Assembly (NCBI RefSeq): GCF_013214175.1
Contig: NZ_JABSPA010000003.1
Span: forward strand, 1-64,000
Direction of reading: 5' to 3'
Source of the DNA: Colwellia sp.
GTDB taxonomy: Bacteria > Pseudomonadota > Gammaproteobacteria > Enterobacterales > Alteromonadaceae
DNA length: 64,000 nt
Positions 1-10,296 of this stretch are shown here, in pieces. Position 1 is the stretch's first letter, and each line of letters opens with the position of its first letter. The position numbers were made by a program, and so were the translations under genes. The notes below the pieces were generated by a model. The model saw only the letters and a program-made list of their open reading frames with translations. It had not been told where the DNA came from and did not search any database.

Positions 1-789
1 AGTGTAAGTAAGCTAAGCGAAATTTCGGGTGTTACTATTCGAACACTTCATTATTACGATAAGGTTGGCCTATTAAAGCCACACCGACGTATTGATAATC
101 ACTACCGCGAATATACCCAAAAACATCTTGCTTTACTTAAACAAATAATTATTTATCGTGAATTGGACTTTAGTCTTGCTCAAATAAAAGACTTAATCTA
201 TGCCAAAGAGCTAGAATTTTTACAAATATTAAGTAATCAAAAAAAACTACTGTTAAAACGACAAGAAGAAACTCAATTAATTATTAACAGTATCGAGGTT
301 ACGATGAATACTTTAGCAGGTGAAAAAAACTTAGAGCTACTTTTTAGTGATATGCCTGGAGGCTTTACTGAAAAACTAATGAAACACAAAGGCGATGATG
401 CATTTGACTCAATGCTTTCATCTTTAGGTGGACTTAGTAAAATTGAAATAGAACTATCAACAAAACAAACTGATGAATGGGCATTGGACTACAAATTAAT
501 GTTATCTGTTTCTGTAGGCTCCGAAAAAGTTCAGGAAAAAATAAAAGCTCATTATCTTCTTATGAATAGCTTATTTAAAAAAATTCACGGAGATAGCTTT
601 AAAGGGATTGGATATAGCGGTTATTTAATACTAGCCGATAAAACCATATCGGAACCAATTACTAAAGCTGTTTATGAGAATTATCAAGTTGGTATGGCTG
701 AGCACCTTTATGAAGCTATGATTATTTTCGCGGATAAAGAATTGAAAAAAAACGTTGAAGAGTATAAAAAATTAAATACTAACTTTTAG
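1..789 (+). CDS. MerR family transcriptional regulator, TipA-like (5' end outside window)
   Basis: The reading frame is open from base 1, so the first codons lie upstream of the window. The visible N-terminus is a MerR winged helix-turn-helix: VSKLSEISGVTIRTLHYYD, then VGLLKP and the NHYREY wing. A helical segment with the usual dimerisation coiled coil follows (about residues 70-105). The C-terminal half resembles the TipAS ligand-binding domain, a helical bundle that binds small molecules in TipA and Mta regulators. MerR proteins bend the DNA of promoters with overlong spacers. No target promoter or partner gene is visible here. The TTG at 163 is internal and is not the start. The MerR assignment is firm; the ligand is unknown. 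Confidence 0.88.
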   Translation, partial: SVSKLSEISGVTIRTLHYYDKVGLLKPHRRIDNHYREYTQKHLALLKQIIIYRELDFSLAQIKDLIYAKELEFLQILSNQKKLLLKRQEETQLIINSIEVTMNTLAGEKNLELLFSDMPGGFTEKLMKHKGDDAFDSMLSSLGGLSKIEIELSTKQTDEWALDYKLMLSVSVGSEKVQEKIKAHYLLMNSLFKKIHGDSFKGIGYSGYLILADKTISEPITKAVYENYQVGMAEHLYEAMIIFADKELKKNVEEYKKLNTNF

Positions 790-1059
790 AGTAATACATA
801 CAAGAGACTATGGCTCAAGTAAACGCTATTTCAATACAAAATCTAATGGAACCTGTCCAATTAGCTGTAATTGCTAATGTCAGCAATGTGGTAAAAGTGA
901 ACCTTAGGTCGTAATCAATTGCTAACGAAAAATAGGTCTTTGTTAACTACTTCTTGGTGCGCATAGTTGACGTAAGTAACTGAAAAGATTAATGTCGGCC
1001 TAGAGCGATAAGCTGTCGTTAAATTTTATGCAGTGGAGTCAGCATAAACAAGGAAGGTT

Positions 1060-1890
1060 ATGTCCCAACTATTAAAAATTTTCTTTTTCATCTGTGCCCT
1101 ACTTTCTCCTACTGTGCATGCTGATGCCCCAAATTACTTTACTAAAGAAATTGATAATGAGTATCGTACTTTTATAAAGCATATACGTGAAATGTTACCA
1201 AAAACAGATTTACCACTAGCTTACTTACCTTCCTTTGAACCATTTAATTTGTTAGATGTTCGTCCACTTAAGTTTGGGGATAACAAGGACAAACAAGATT
1301 TCGCAAATTTTAACTTTGGAGTGTTCGGTGCAGCATTACTTAATATTAACAAAAAACAACTCTCTAATTTGCCAAGTGTGTCAATTTGTAAAAAGAATAA
1401 ATGTAAAACTGAACGGTTAAAAGTAATCGATGCCTTTTTACTGGACGCCTCTTTACAATTAAAAAAACTACATAAAAATAAAGAGATATTCATTGTCCAA
1501 CAAACCGCACATCATGTTTATCGTGTAAATAACACCTTTTATAGCCCTACGACTCTAATTACTTACTTCCCCTCAGAACACGCAGGGTTTGTTCCATCAG
1601 GAAACTTTGAAGTTACCTCTAAACTCGCGGATGCTCCTAAACTAATGGCTCTATCTGCTAGCTCAAATAAATTAAGAGCTATTATGGGAGAACACAAAGT
1701 AGCTGCAATAGCTAAAATAGATGAAGTCAGTACAAATGTAATATTTGGTGGGATAGGAGATAATCACTGGGGAGTTGTAATTGAGCATTATGCTAAATTA
1801 CCAAAAGCAGGAGTCTCCAATCACATAGGGTTAGAATATGATATTGTTGAGGAAATTTCAGAAACTAGCTTTTATTATCAGACAAACTAA
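1060..1890 (+). CDS. Uncharacterised secreted protein
   Basis: This encodes a 276-residue protein starting at an ATG preceded by AAGGAAGG. Residues 1-21 form a classic signal peptide (a hydrophobic run followed by a VHA-type cleavage site), so it should be exported to the periplasm. The mature part has no motif I recognise. It contains a CKKNKC pair that could form a disulfide, and a mixture of short beta-type stretches such as VIFGGIGDNHWGVVIEHY. No enzyme or binding function can be assigned. It stands alone between the MerR gene and the convergent reductase gene. Confidence 0.7.
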   Translation: MSQLLKIFFFICALLSPTVHADAPNYFTKEIDNEYRTFIKHIREMLPKTDLPLAYLPSFEPFNLLDVRPLKFGDNKDKQDFANFNFGVFGAALLNINKKQLSNLPSVSICKKNKCKTERLKVIDAFLLDASLQLKKLHKNKEIFIVQQTAHHVYRVNNTFYSPTTLITYFPSEHAGFVPSGNFEVTSKLADAPKLMALSASSNKLRAIMGEHKVAAIAKIDEVSTNVIFGGIGDNHWGVVIEHYAKLPKAGVSNHIGLEYDIVEEISETSFYYQTN

Positions 1891-1922
1891 ACGATCGAAA
1901 TTGCCACTTTTAGGACGGTTAA

Positions 1923-1997
1923 ATGATGTTATTTTTAATACTATTTATGTTAACTTCACTAATGAAAGCAGCTAGTGCAGTGGCTAAAATCAATTAG
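1923..1997 (+). CDS. Possible 24-residue hydrophobic peptide
   Basis: A very short frame begins with ATG ATG, 7 bases after an AGGA ribosome-binding-like sequence. It encodes a hydrophobic peptide of about 24 residues resembling a signal peptide or membrane helix. Its stop codon lies inside the 15-bp hairpin at 1972-2009. It could be a real small membrane peptide, the stub of a lost gene or chance. The ribosome-binding site is the only positive evidence. Confidence 0.2.
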   Translation: MMLFLILFMLTSLMKAASAVAKIN

Positions 1998-2009
1998 CCA
2001 CTGCACTAG
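1972..2009. terminator. Perfect 15-bp hairpin between convergent genes
   Basis: CTAGTGCAGTGGCTA (1972-1986) is exactly complementary to TAGCCACTGCACTAG (1995-2009), with an 8-base loop. It sits between the secreted-protein gene (+) and the reductase gene (-). This position suits a bidirectional transcription end or an mRNA-stabilising stem. No run of T follows on either strand, so it is not a textbook intrinsic terminator. Confidence 0.55.
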
Positions 2010-2101
2010 ACGATAACTTAGGTCAGGCCTTCGAGGACCAAAATTATGACTTTCCTTGATTTTCTGGTGAGCAAATACCGTTACGATGGTATGTTTTTAT
2101 A

Positions 2102-3226
2102 TCACCCAGAGAATTTAGGGTAATCGGTATAGCCTTTATCCGTGCCGCCATACATGCTGGTAGGATCAACATCATTTAAAGGCCATTCATTACGAATTCG
2201 TTCTGGTAAATCCGGGTTAGCAATGAATGGGCGACCGAAACCAAAAATGTCACCTTTACCTTCTGTCAACACTCTCTGTGCTTTCTCTGGCGTGTATTTA
2301 CCAGCGTACATAATTAATCCTTCGAAGGTATCTCTTACTTCTTGGTAAAACGCTTCAGGTAAATCCGGCGCGTTATCCCAATCGGCTTCTGCCAATGATA
2401 AATAGGCTATGCCTACTTCGTTCAGAACTTTAATGGCTTCGATGTAAGTTGTGTGCGGATCACTTTCAACCAAGCCTAAATACACCCGGTCTTCATCGGT
2501 GCTTTCAAACAAGGGGGCGAAACGCACACCTACTTTGTCGTGGCCAAAAACTTCAGTGACGGCTTGGGTAATTTCTTTCAAAAATAGTAAGCGGTTCTTT
2601 AAACTTCCTCCGTATTTATCTGTTCTGGTGTTGGTGTGCTCAGAAATAAACTGGTTAACCAAGTAACCATTAGCGCAGTGCAATTCAACCCCATCAAAGC
2701 CGGCCTCTTTGGCATTAATTGCCGCATTGCGATACATGCCTACTAAGGCTTCGACTTCTTCGGTTGATAATGCTCTTGGCTGACTTGGGTCTGCCAATGC
2801 ACCTTCGCCTGGCCCTGTTTCAATGAACACACTTACCGAATCCGCTTTTATATCAGAAGGTCCTACAGGCGATTCTTGATTTGGTTGCAGCGAGTTATGA
2901 GAGACACGACCAACATGCCAAAGCTGCGAGAAGATCACGCCATCTTTGTCATGTACTGCTTTGGTTACTTTCTTCCAACCTTCGACTTGTGCTTTGCTAT
3001 GAATGCCCGGTGTCCAAGCGTACCCTTGACCTCTGGGTTCAATTTGAGACCCTTCAGTGACCATAAATCCAGCTCCCGTACGTTGAGAATAATATTCTGC
3101 CATCAGCTCATTAGGGATATTGCCAGGTTGTGAACTTCTTGAGCGAGTTAACGGGGGCAAAACAATACGATTTTTTAATTTATAAGGGCCAAGTGAAACT
3201 TCGCTGAACAAACTGGAAAACGACAT
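2102..3226 (-). CDS. Old Yellow Enzyme family alkene reductase (NemA-like)
   Basis: This is a 374-residue FMN-dependent reductase that should use NAD(P)H to reduce activated C=C bonds (enones, maleimides, nitro compounds) in the cytosol. The N-terminus LGPYKLKNRIVLPPLTRSR is the typical FMN-barrel opening. The active-site signature HCANGYLVNQF places H183 and N186 as substrate-anion ligands and Y188 as the proton donor. The C-terminal GFGRPFIANPDLP binds the FMN phosphate. Length matches E. coli NemA (about 365). The start ATG at 3226 has AGGAG upstream. The perfect palindrome at 3238-3259 abuts this ribosome-binding site, and a LysR gene diverges from it. The exact substrate is unknown. Confidence 0.93.
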   Translation of the reverse strand: MSFSSLFSEVSLGPYKLKNRIVLPPLTRSRSSQPGNIPNELMAEYYSQRTGAGFMVTEGSQIEPRGQGYAWTPGIHSKAQVEGWKKVTKAVHDKDGVIFSQLWHVGRVSHNSLQPNQESPVGPSDIKADSVSVFIETGPGEGALADPSQPRALSTEEVEALVGMYRNAAINAKEAGFDGVELHCANGYLVNQFISEHTNTRTDKYGGSLKNRLLFLKEITQAVTEVFGHDKVGVRFAPLFESTDEDRVYLGLVESDPHTTYIEAIKVLNEVGIAYLSLAEADWDNAPDLPEAFYQEVRDTFEGLIMYAGKYTPEKAQRVLTEGKGDIFGFGRPFIANPDLPERIRNEWPLNDVDPTSMYGGTDKGYTDYPKFSG

Positions 3227-3237
3227 AAAAACTCCTG

Positions 3238-3259
3238 AAATGAACTGTTTAGTTCATTT
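3238..3259. promoter_or_regulatory. Palindromic operator at reductase promoter
   Basis: AAATGAACT (3238-3246) and AGTTCATTT (3251-3259) form a perfect 9-bp inverted repeat around GTTT. It lies between the reductase's likely -10 region (TATTAT-like on the minus strand) and its AGGAG, where a bound repressor would block transcription. The symmetry suits a TetR-type repressor better than a LysR T-N11-A site. The divergent LysR regulator remains a candidate. Confidence 0.6.
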
Positions 3260-3337
3260 ATAATATGTAATAGATAGGTGCTATTTTAAACCGACACAGA
3301 TACAATTAAAAACAAGATGAACCTGTAAGTGATACAA

Positions 3338-4228
3338 ATGAAACTTTTAAATAAAATAGATATTCGTCAGTTACGAATTCTTCAAGGATTGCTTAAAGAG
3401 CGGAATTTATCCCGTGTAGCAGAGAAAATGGATGTCTCCCAACAAGCAATAAGTGACCAACTGCGTAAATTGCGCGATACCTTCGATGATCGATTGTTTA
3501 TTCGAACTAGTAACGGAGTTATCCCCACCCCTTTTGTCGAATCTCTTAAGCCTAAAATAGATCACATTTTGGAATCATTAGAAAACCTGCTCAAACCTGA
3601 TATCTTCGATCCGGCCACTGCTACAGACCTGTTTTCCATCAGTTCCACCGATTTCGAACAAAGAGTCATTCTGCCTAAGTTAGTGAATCTGCTTCGTCAA
3701 AAAGCACCTAATTTGAAATTGGCAGTGCGGAAGCTGGAATTAGATAAATTGGCAGAATCTTTAATGACTGGCGACGTCGATTTAGTGATCAGTAACCCTG
3801 CATTTGTGCCTGAGAGCTACCCTTCCATGCTCTTGTACAATGAAAACTATGTTTGTGTTGCCGGTAAGACCAACAAGAAAGTGAAAAAAAAGATGTCGGT
3901 GGCAGCCATAGCTCAAATTCCTCAATTAGTGGTTTCTCCTTCCAGCGGAGAATTTAGTGGGGCCGCTAATTTATGGTTTGAAGAACAAGGCCACCCCAGA
4001 AATGTAGTGCTGTCAGTACCTACTTTCACGGCAGCCAAAGCATGTATCGGCGAAAGTGATTTATGCGGCTTTATTCCCTCACGTTTACTCCCTGACCTAC
4101 AGCTTAAAACTATCGAATTAGAAGAGTATCCTCCTAATTTTGAAGTCATTGCTGTCTGGCATCAAAGATCTAACCAGGACCCTCTTCATATTTGGATAAG
4201 AGGACAGTTAAAAAAACTTGTGGGATAG
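3338..4228 (+). CDS. LysR family transcriptional regulator
   Basis: This is a 296-residue LysR-type regulator. The N-terminal winged helix (about residues 5-65) includes VAEKMDVSQQAISDQL and the DRLFIRTSNG wing. The rest is the periplasmic-binding-protein-like effector domain. I chose the ATG at 3338; a GTG three codons upstream (3329) is possible but has no better ribosome-binding site. It diverges from the Old Yellow Enzyme gene, the usual arrangement for a LysR protein and its target, so it probably controls that reductase and itself. The inducer is not predictable from sequence. Confidence 0.88.
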   Translation: MKLLNKIDIRQLRILQGLLKERNLSRVAEKMDVSQQAISDQLRKLRDTFDDRLFIRTSNGVIPTPFVESLKPKIDHILESLENLLKPDIFDPATATDLFSISSTDFEQRVILPKLVNLLRQKAPNLKLAVRKLELDKLAESLMTGDVDLVISNPAFVPESYPSMLLYNENYVCVAGKTNKKVKKKMSVAAIAQIPQLVVSPSSGEFSGAANLWFEEQGHPRNVVLSVPTFTAAKACIGESDLCGFIPSRLLPDLQLKTIELEEYPPNFEVIAVWHQRSNQDPLHIWIRGQLKKLVG

Positions 4229-4589
4229 AGGGAAATCTATAAAAGTAAAATATATTTTAAGTCAGTAGACTCAATATCACCGGTTTTTAACCTGAAGTTT
4301 AGACTTATATTTGTACACATATTCCATATGAGACTATCCGGGGGTTTCTCCCTTTGCCATATAATTTAAAATTTATGTCAGTTGAATGGTCGGAAAGTTG
4401 ACCTTCATATCGAGGAGGGTTAACGTCAATGTGCACAACGTGATCGTTACCAGCTTAACCATGAATAACAGCAATGGTGGCAAAGCGGACTATTTATTAA
4501 GATAAATTCACGTCTTAATTAGATCGTCTTTGTGGTACTGGCTGTCATTGGTCAATACCTGAAATCTAAAAGCTTAACATTGCTTGTTT
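4229..4589. other. 361-bp gap with no recognised gene
   Basis: This gap lies between the convergent LysR and methyltransferase genes. I see no long open frame, no strong hairpin with a T tract and no repeat shared with the rest of the window. It may be decayed sequence. Short frames within it lack convincing ribosome-binding sites. Confidence 0.4.
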
Positions 4590-5165
4590 TCACCTTTGTT
4601 TTTTATAAATTTTATATAGGTAAACCGGGGATTTATAAAAATCATCGATTTGTATAGTCTTGTAAGGTTGCCATGCTGGTAGGGCAAAATTATTGCTGAT
4701 AAGAAAGTTAACGCCTGCTTGTTTTAAGTGCAGCTTATCGCTGATTTTCTCCATCGCCTGTGGGAATAAATAACACACTAATATCGATGCGGAAGATAAG
4801 TCCGCCTGATAAAAATCTTGTCGATGTAAAGTTAAGTTCTTTAATCCCAGTAGCTTCTTAAGTAAGGAGGATATTAGCCATGGCAGGTAGGATAATTCAT
4901 AACCTACTACTGTCCTTTGCGGATGTCGCTTGGCAATACGTATTACAAAATTGCCCCAGCCACTACCCAGATCAATTATCGACCCTGCTTTTGTTTCTAA
5001 TCCCGCTTCGTCAATTAATTGCATCATCGCTAGGTAAGCTTTATTTGAGCTTGGCATTGGTGAAATGCCTAATTTTACTGTGTTATAGATGATCGACACG
5101 GTAATAAATAGCACTATTAAGGCAAAAAACAGCAACAAAAAAAAATCAAATATTAGCAAGGGCAC
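4590..5165 (-). CDS. Membrane-anchored SAM-dependent methyltransferase (FAM173-like)
   Basis: This 191-residue protein begins at GTG (5165), 4-5 bases after AGGAG. Residues 3-30 are a single transmembrane helix. A short Rossmann methyltransferase follows: motif I IIDLGSGWGNF, then VVGYELS with the acidic residue that binds the SAM ribose, and a late VCYLFP strand. A membrane anchor followed by a P-x-P-S-S/T-x-x-A segment and the DLGSG/GYE pair resembles bacterial relatives of FAM173. The eukaryotic members of that family trimethylate lysines of the ADP/ATP carrier and ATP synthase subunit c. The target here is unknown. It lies 48 bp downstream of a LysR gene and may be co-transcribed with it. 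Confidence 0.75.
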   Translation of the reverse strand: MPLLIFDFFLLLFFALIVLFITVSIIYNTVKLGISPMPSSNKAYLAMMQLIDEAGLETKAGSIIDLGSGWGNFVIRIAKRHPQRTVVGYELSYLPWLISSLLKKLLGLKNLTLHRQDFYQADLSSASILVCYLFPQAMEKISDKLHLKQAGVNFLISNNFALPAWQPYKTIQIDDFYKSPVYLYKIYKKQR

Positions 5166-5213
5166 ACTCTCCTGTTTTCTGTGTTAGTTATCAAAGTCGA
5201 CCATGTTTTCAAT

Positions 5214-6131
5214 TTAATCTTCTACCCTGTTTTCTACTACGTTTGCCACTAAATTATCTACTAGAAAGTCTAAGAAAACCCGTGTTTTAACTGACACCAT
5301 TTCTCGCTTTAAATAAATAGCGTAGGTGGAGCTTAGTTCTTCATAAGGACTAAAGGTATGTTCGGGCATTACTTGGATGAGCGTGCCATCGGCTAACTCT
5401 TTTCTAACAGCCCATAGTGGCATTAACGTTAAGCCACTGCCATTTAGCACCAGTTGCTTTTGACCGTTAACTGAGTTCACAGAAATAGTATCGCTAATGG
5501 TTAATTTTGTTCTTTGTTCAGCCATTAAATACCAATCTTGCCAACGAGAATAGCTGTAGCGGATACATTGATGATCAATTAGCTCTTCAGGGCTTTGCGG
5601 CGTACCTTCACTGGCTAAATATTGTGGGCTGGCGCAAAGTAAAAAGTTATTAAAAGCCAAGTGTTTGGCAATCATACTTGAGTCAGTTAAGCGACCACTG
5701 CGAATAGCAACATCAATATTTTCTTCTACCAGATCAACAACGCGCTCGGTTAACTCAAGTTTGATATTGATATCAGGATATAAGGCGATAAATTTGGGAA
5801 TCAATGGCAGTACAATGCTTTCGCCAAAGCCGACGGTCATACTTATTTTTAGTTTGCCTTTGGGATTTTCTTGTAAGTCATTAACGGCCTTTTTCGCTTC
5901 ATCAAATTCAGCAACAATACGCTGAGAATACTCGTAATATTTTTGACCCGCTTCAGTTAAGCCAGTATTTCGAGTGGTTTTATTTAACAAACGCACACCT
6001 AGCTCTTGTTCAAGTGCTGCTAATTGCCTTGAAATAGAAGAGGGCTGGACATCAAATATTCGGCTCGCAGCTGAAATGCTACCGGTTTCTACCACACAAT
6101 TAAAATACAGTAATCGATTTAATGAACTCAT
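5214..6131 (-). CDS. LysR family transcriptional regulator (CrgA-like subgroup)
   Basis: This is a 305-residue LysR regulator. The N-terminal HTH includes GSISAASRIFDVQPSSISRQ and LLNKTTRN, and the effector domain begins near residue 90 (GKLKISMTVGFGE). The ATG at 6131 has AAAGGA upstream; a TTG at 6161 in the same frame lacks one. The gene diverges from the MDR oxidoreductase at 6403 across 271 bp and is followed closely by the methyltransferase gene. The oxidoreductase is the likeliest target, a common pairing for this LysR subgroup. The ligand is unknown. Confidence 0.88.
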   Translation of the reverse strand: MSSLNRLLYFNCVVETGSISAASRIFDVQPSSISRQLAALEQELGVRLLNKTTRNTGLTEAGQKYYEYSQRIVAEFDEAKKAVNDLQENPKGKLKISMTVGFGESIVLPLIPKFIALYPDINIKLELTERVVDLVEENIDVAIRSGRLTDSSMIAKHLAFNNFLLCASPQYLASEGTPQSPEELIDHQCIRYSYSRWQDWYLMAEQRTKLTISDTISVNSVNGQKQLVLNGSGLTLMPLWAVRKELADGTLIQVMPEHTFSPYEELSSTYAIYLKREMVSVKTRVFLDFLVDNLVANVVENRVED

Positions 6132-6402
6132 CTTTATTCCTTTAGGCCTGCTCTTAAACAAGGTCTGCTAAATAAGGGCTCTCAGGCACTAACTCTTATT
6201 AATAACTACTTTAACTTTGCCTTGCTTTAAAAGCAAAGGTGATTTGTCAGTTAGGTAATGGTTTGCTTTGTTGGCAAGGCATAAAATGGCCGCACTTAAA
6301 CGAACAAGCAAAGCCTTTACTTATGTAATCAACTAAGTAAATAGCTAAGCAAGTAGCATAAGAAAATATGCAAACTAATTTAAATATATAGAGAGTAAAA
6401 TT

Positions 6403-7380
6403 ATGAAAGCAATGATCATTAAAGAAATCGGTAGCACAGACGTTTTCCAACTTGTTGAAAAAGCAAAACCAGTCGCGAAATCGGGCCATATGGTAGTAGA
6501 AGTAAAAGCTAGCAGTGTCAATCCAATTGATACCATGTTGCGTTCAATTGAATTGCCATGGTCGACAAACTTACCTGAAGTATTACACGGCGATGTTGCG
6601 GGTATTGTGGTTGAAGTGGCTGAAGACGTAAGTAACTTCAAAATTGGTGATGAAGTTTACGGTATGGCTGGTGGACTTAACGGTGTTGATGGTGCTTTAG
6701 CTGAATTTATGTTGGTTGATGCCCGTTTAATGGCGATGAAGCCTAAAACCCTAAGCATGAAACAAGCTGCTGCTTTGCCTTTGGTAGCAATCACTGCTTA
6801 TGAAGCACTTGTGCAAAAAATGAATGTTAAAGCCGGAGACCATGTGCTTATTCATGGCGCTACGGGCGGCGTTGGTCATATTGCTATTCAATTAGCAAAA
6901 GTGCTTGGTGCTAAGGTAACTGCTACTTATTCTCCTGCTAATGAAGCGCTAGCCAAAACACTGGGTGCAGATAATTTAGTTGATTATAAAACTGAGTCGG
7001 TTGCAGACTATGTACAGGCTCACACTGCTGGTGTTGGTTTTGATAAAATATTTGATACGGTTGCCGGTGATAACATTGAAAAGTCCTTTGAGGCTGCTAA
7101 GTATAATGGTCATGTGGCAACGATTTTACCTATTGCCGATCCATTACAAATTGCCCTTAAAAGTTTGTCATTCCACAGTATTTTGATGCTTATTCCATTA
7201 TGTCATGGCATTAACCAAGAATCACATGGTCGTATTCTTACTGAGATTGCTGAACTTGTTGATGCAGGCAAGATCACCCCTATTATTGATGAAAGCAACT
7301 TCTCAATTTGGGAAGTCGCAAAAGCTCACGATTACCTTGCTTCTGGCAAAGCGGTAGGTAAAGTTACCCTTACAGCATAA
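6403..7380 (+). CDS. Zinc-independent MDR family NADP-dependent oxidoreductase (quinone-oxidoreductase-like)
   Basis: This 325-residue medium-chain dehydrogenase/reductase has an N-terminal GroES-like domain (VVEVKASSVNPIDTMLR, HGDVAGIVVEV) and a Rossmann domain with HGATGGVGHIAIQLAK (about residues 150-165) for NADP(H). The zinc-binding cysteines of alcohol dehydrogenases are absent, which places it with quinone oxidoreductases and enoyl reductases. It should reduce quinones or alpha,beta-unsaturated carbonyls in the cytosol. It diverges from a LysR regulator that probably controls it. The start ATG has GAGAG just upstream. Substrate specificity cannot be read from the sequence. Confidence 0.9.
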   Translation: MKAMIIKEIGSTDVFQLVEKAKPVAKSGHMVVEVKASSVNPIDTMLRSIELPWSTNLPEVLHGDVAGIVVEVAEDVSNFKIGDEVYGMAGGLNGVDGALAEFMLVDARLMAMKPKTLSMKQAAALPLVAITAYEALVQKMNVKAGDHVLIHGATGGVGHIAIQLAKVLGAKVTATYSPANEALAKTLGADNLVDYKTESVADYVQAHTAGVGFDKIFDTVAGDNIEKSFEAAKYNGHVATILPIADPLQIALKSLSFHSILMLIPLCHGINQESHGRILTEIAELVDAGKITPIIDESNFSIWEVAKAHDYLASGKAVGKVTLTA

Positions 7381-7402
7381 GCTTGATTTAAATTTATTTA
7401 AC

Positions 7403-7441
7403 GAAAAGCTTCTAATTAGCTAATAGTCGCTTTTCTATTTT
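7403..7441 (+). terminator. Probable terminator of the MDR oxidoreductase gene
   Basis: GAAAAGC (7403-7409) pairs with GCTTTTC (7429-7435), with some pairing inside the loop, and TATTTTT follows. It lies 22 bp after the stop codon. The stem is modest. Confidence 0.45.
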
Positions 7442-7476
7442 TATCAATTATATTAATCACCAGATAAAATAATAAT

Positions 7477-7565
7477 GAGGATAAATTTTCAAGAACAAGG
7501 CGCTTGATTGACCAATAGCTGGCTATTGGGATTGAAAGCAACGATGTTATTGGATATTTAGGCCA
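7477..7565 (+). repeat. Degenerate copy of dispersed repeat (copy 1)
   Basis: The core GCGCTTGATTGA, then TATTGGGATTGA and AGCAACG (about 7499-7543), matches the reverse complement of the element at 56922-57079. Weaker similarity continues on both sides: AGGATAAAT on the left and GGATATTTAGGCCA on the right. The terminal inverted repeats of the other copy are not recognisable here. It directly abuts the stop codon of the GH63 gene. Confidence 0.75.
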
Positions 7566-7566
7566 T

Positions 7567-10161
<2,595 letters not shown>

Positions 10162-10238
10162 TCATTTTTATTTGTAACAAGGCAGGGTATCTTTTAATGG
10201 GAAAGATAAAATTTAAAGGGTCATGAAAAACAAAAGAT

Positions 10239-10274
10239 AAAAAAACCTGTAACGCAGGGAAGGCCTTACAGGTT
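10239..10274 (-). terminator. Intrinsic terminator of the M56 peptidase gene
   Basis: On the minus strand AACCTGTAA, a 13-base loop and TTACAGGTT are followed by a T run (plus-strand A run at 10239-10245). It lies about 23 bp beyond the stop of the M56 gene and before the GH63 promoter, so the two minus-strand genes are separate transcription units. Confidence 0.8.
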
Positions 10275-10296
10275 CAACGGATTAATTATTTATAAT

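Noticed and set aside
790-1059. Gene remnant after the MerR gene
   Set aside because: Short interrupted frames only, with no ribosome-binding site and no recognisable motif.
1221-1493. Open frames on the opposite strand inside large genes
   Set aside because: They have no ribosome-binding sites and no recognisable motifs, and they lie within well-supported genes. The 90-residue minus-strand frame inside the secreted-protein gene is one example.
4229-4589. Decayed transposase or gene remnant
   Set aside because: No frame or similarity clear enough to name was found; I list it as a gap only.
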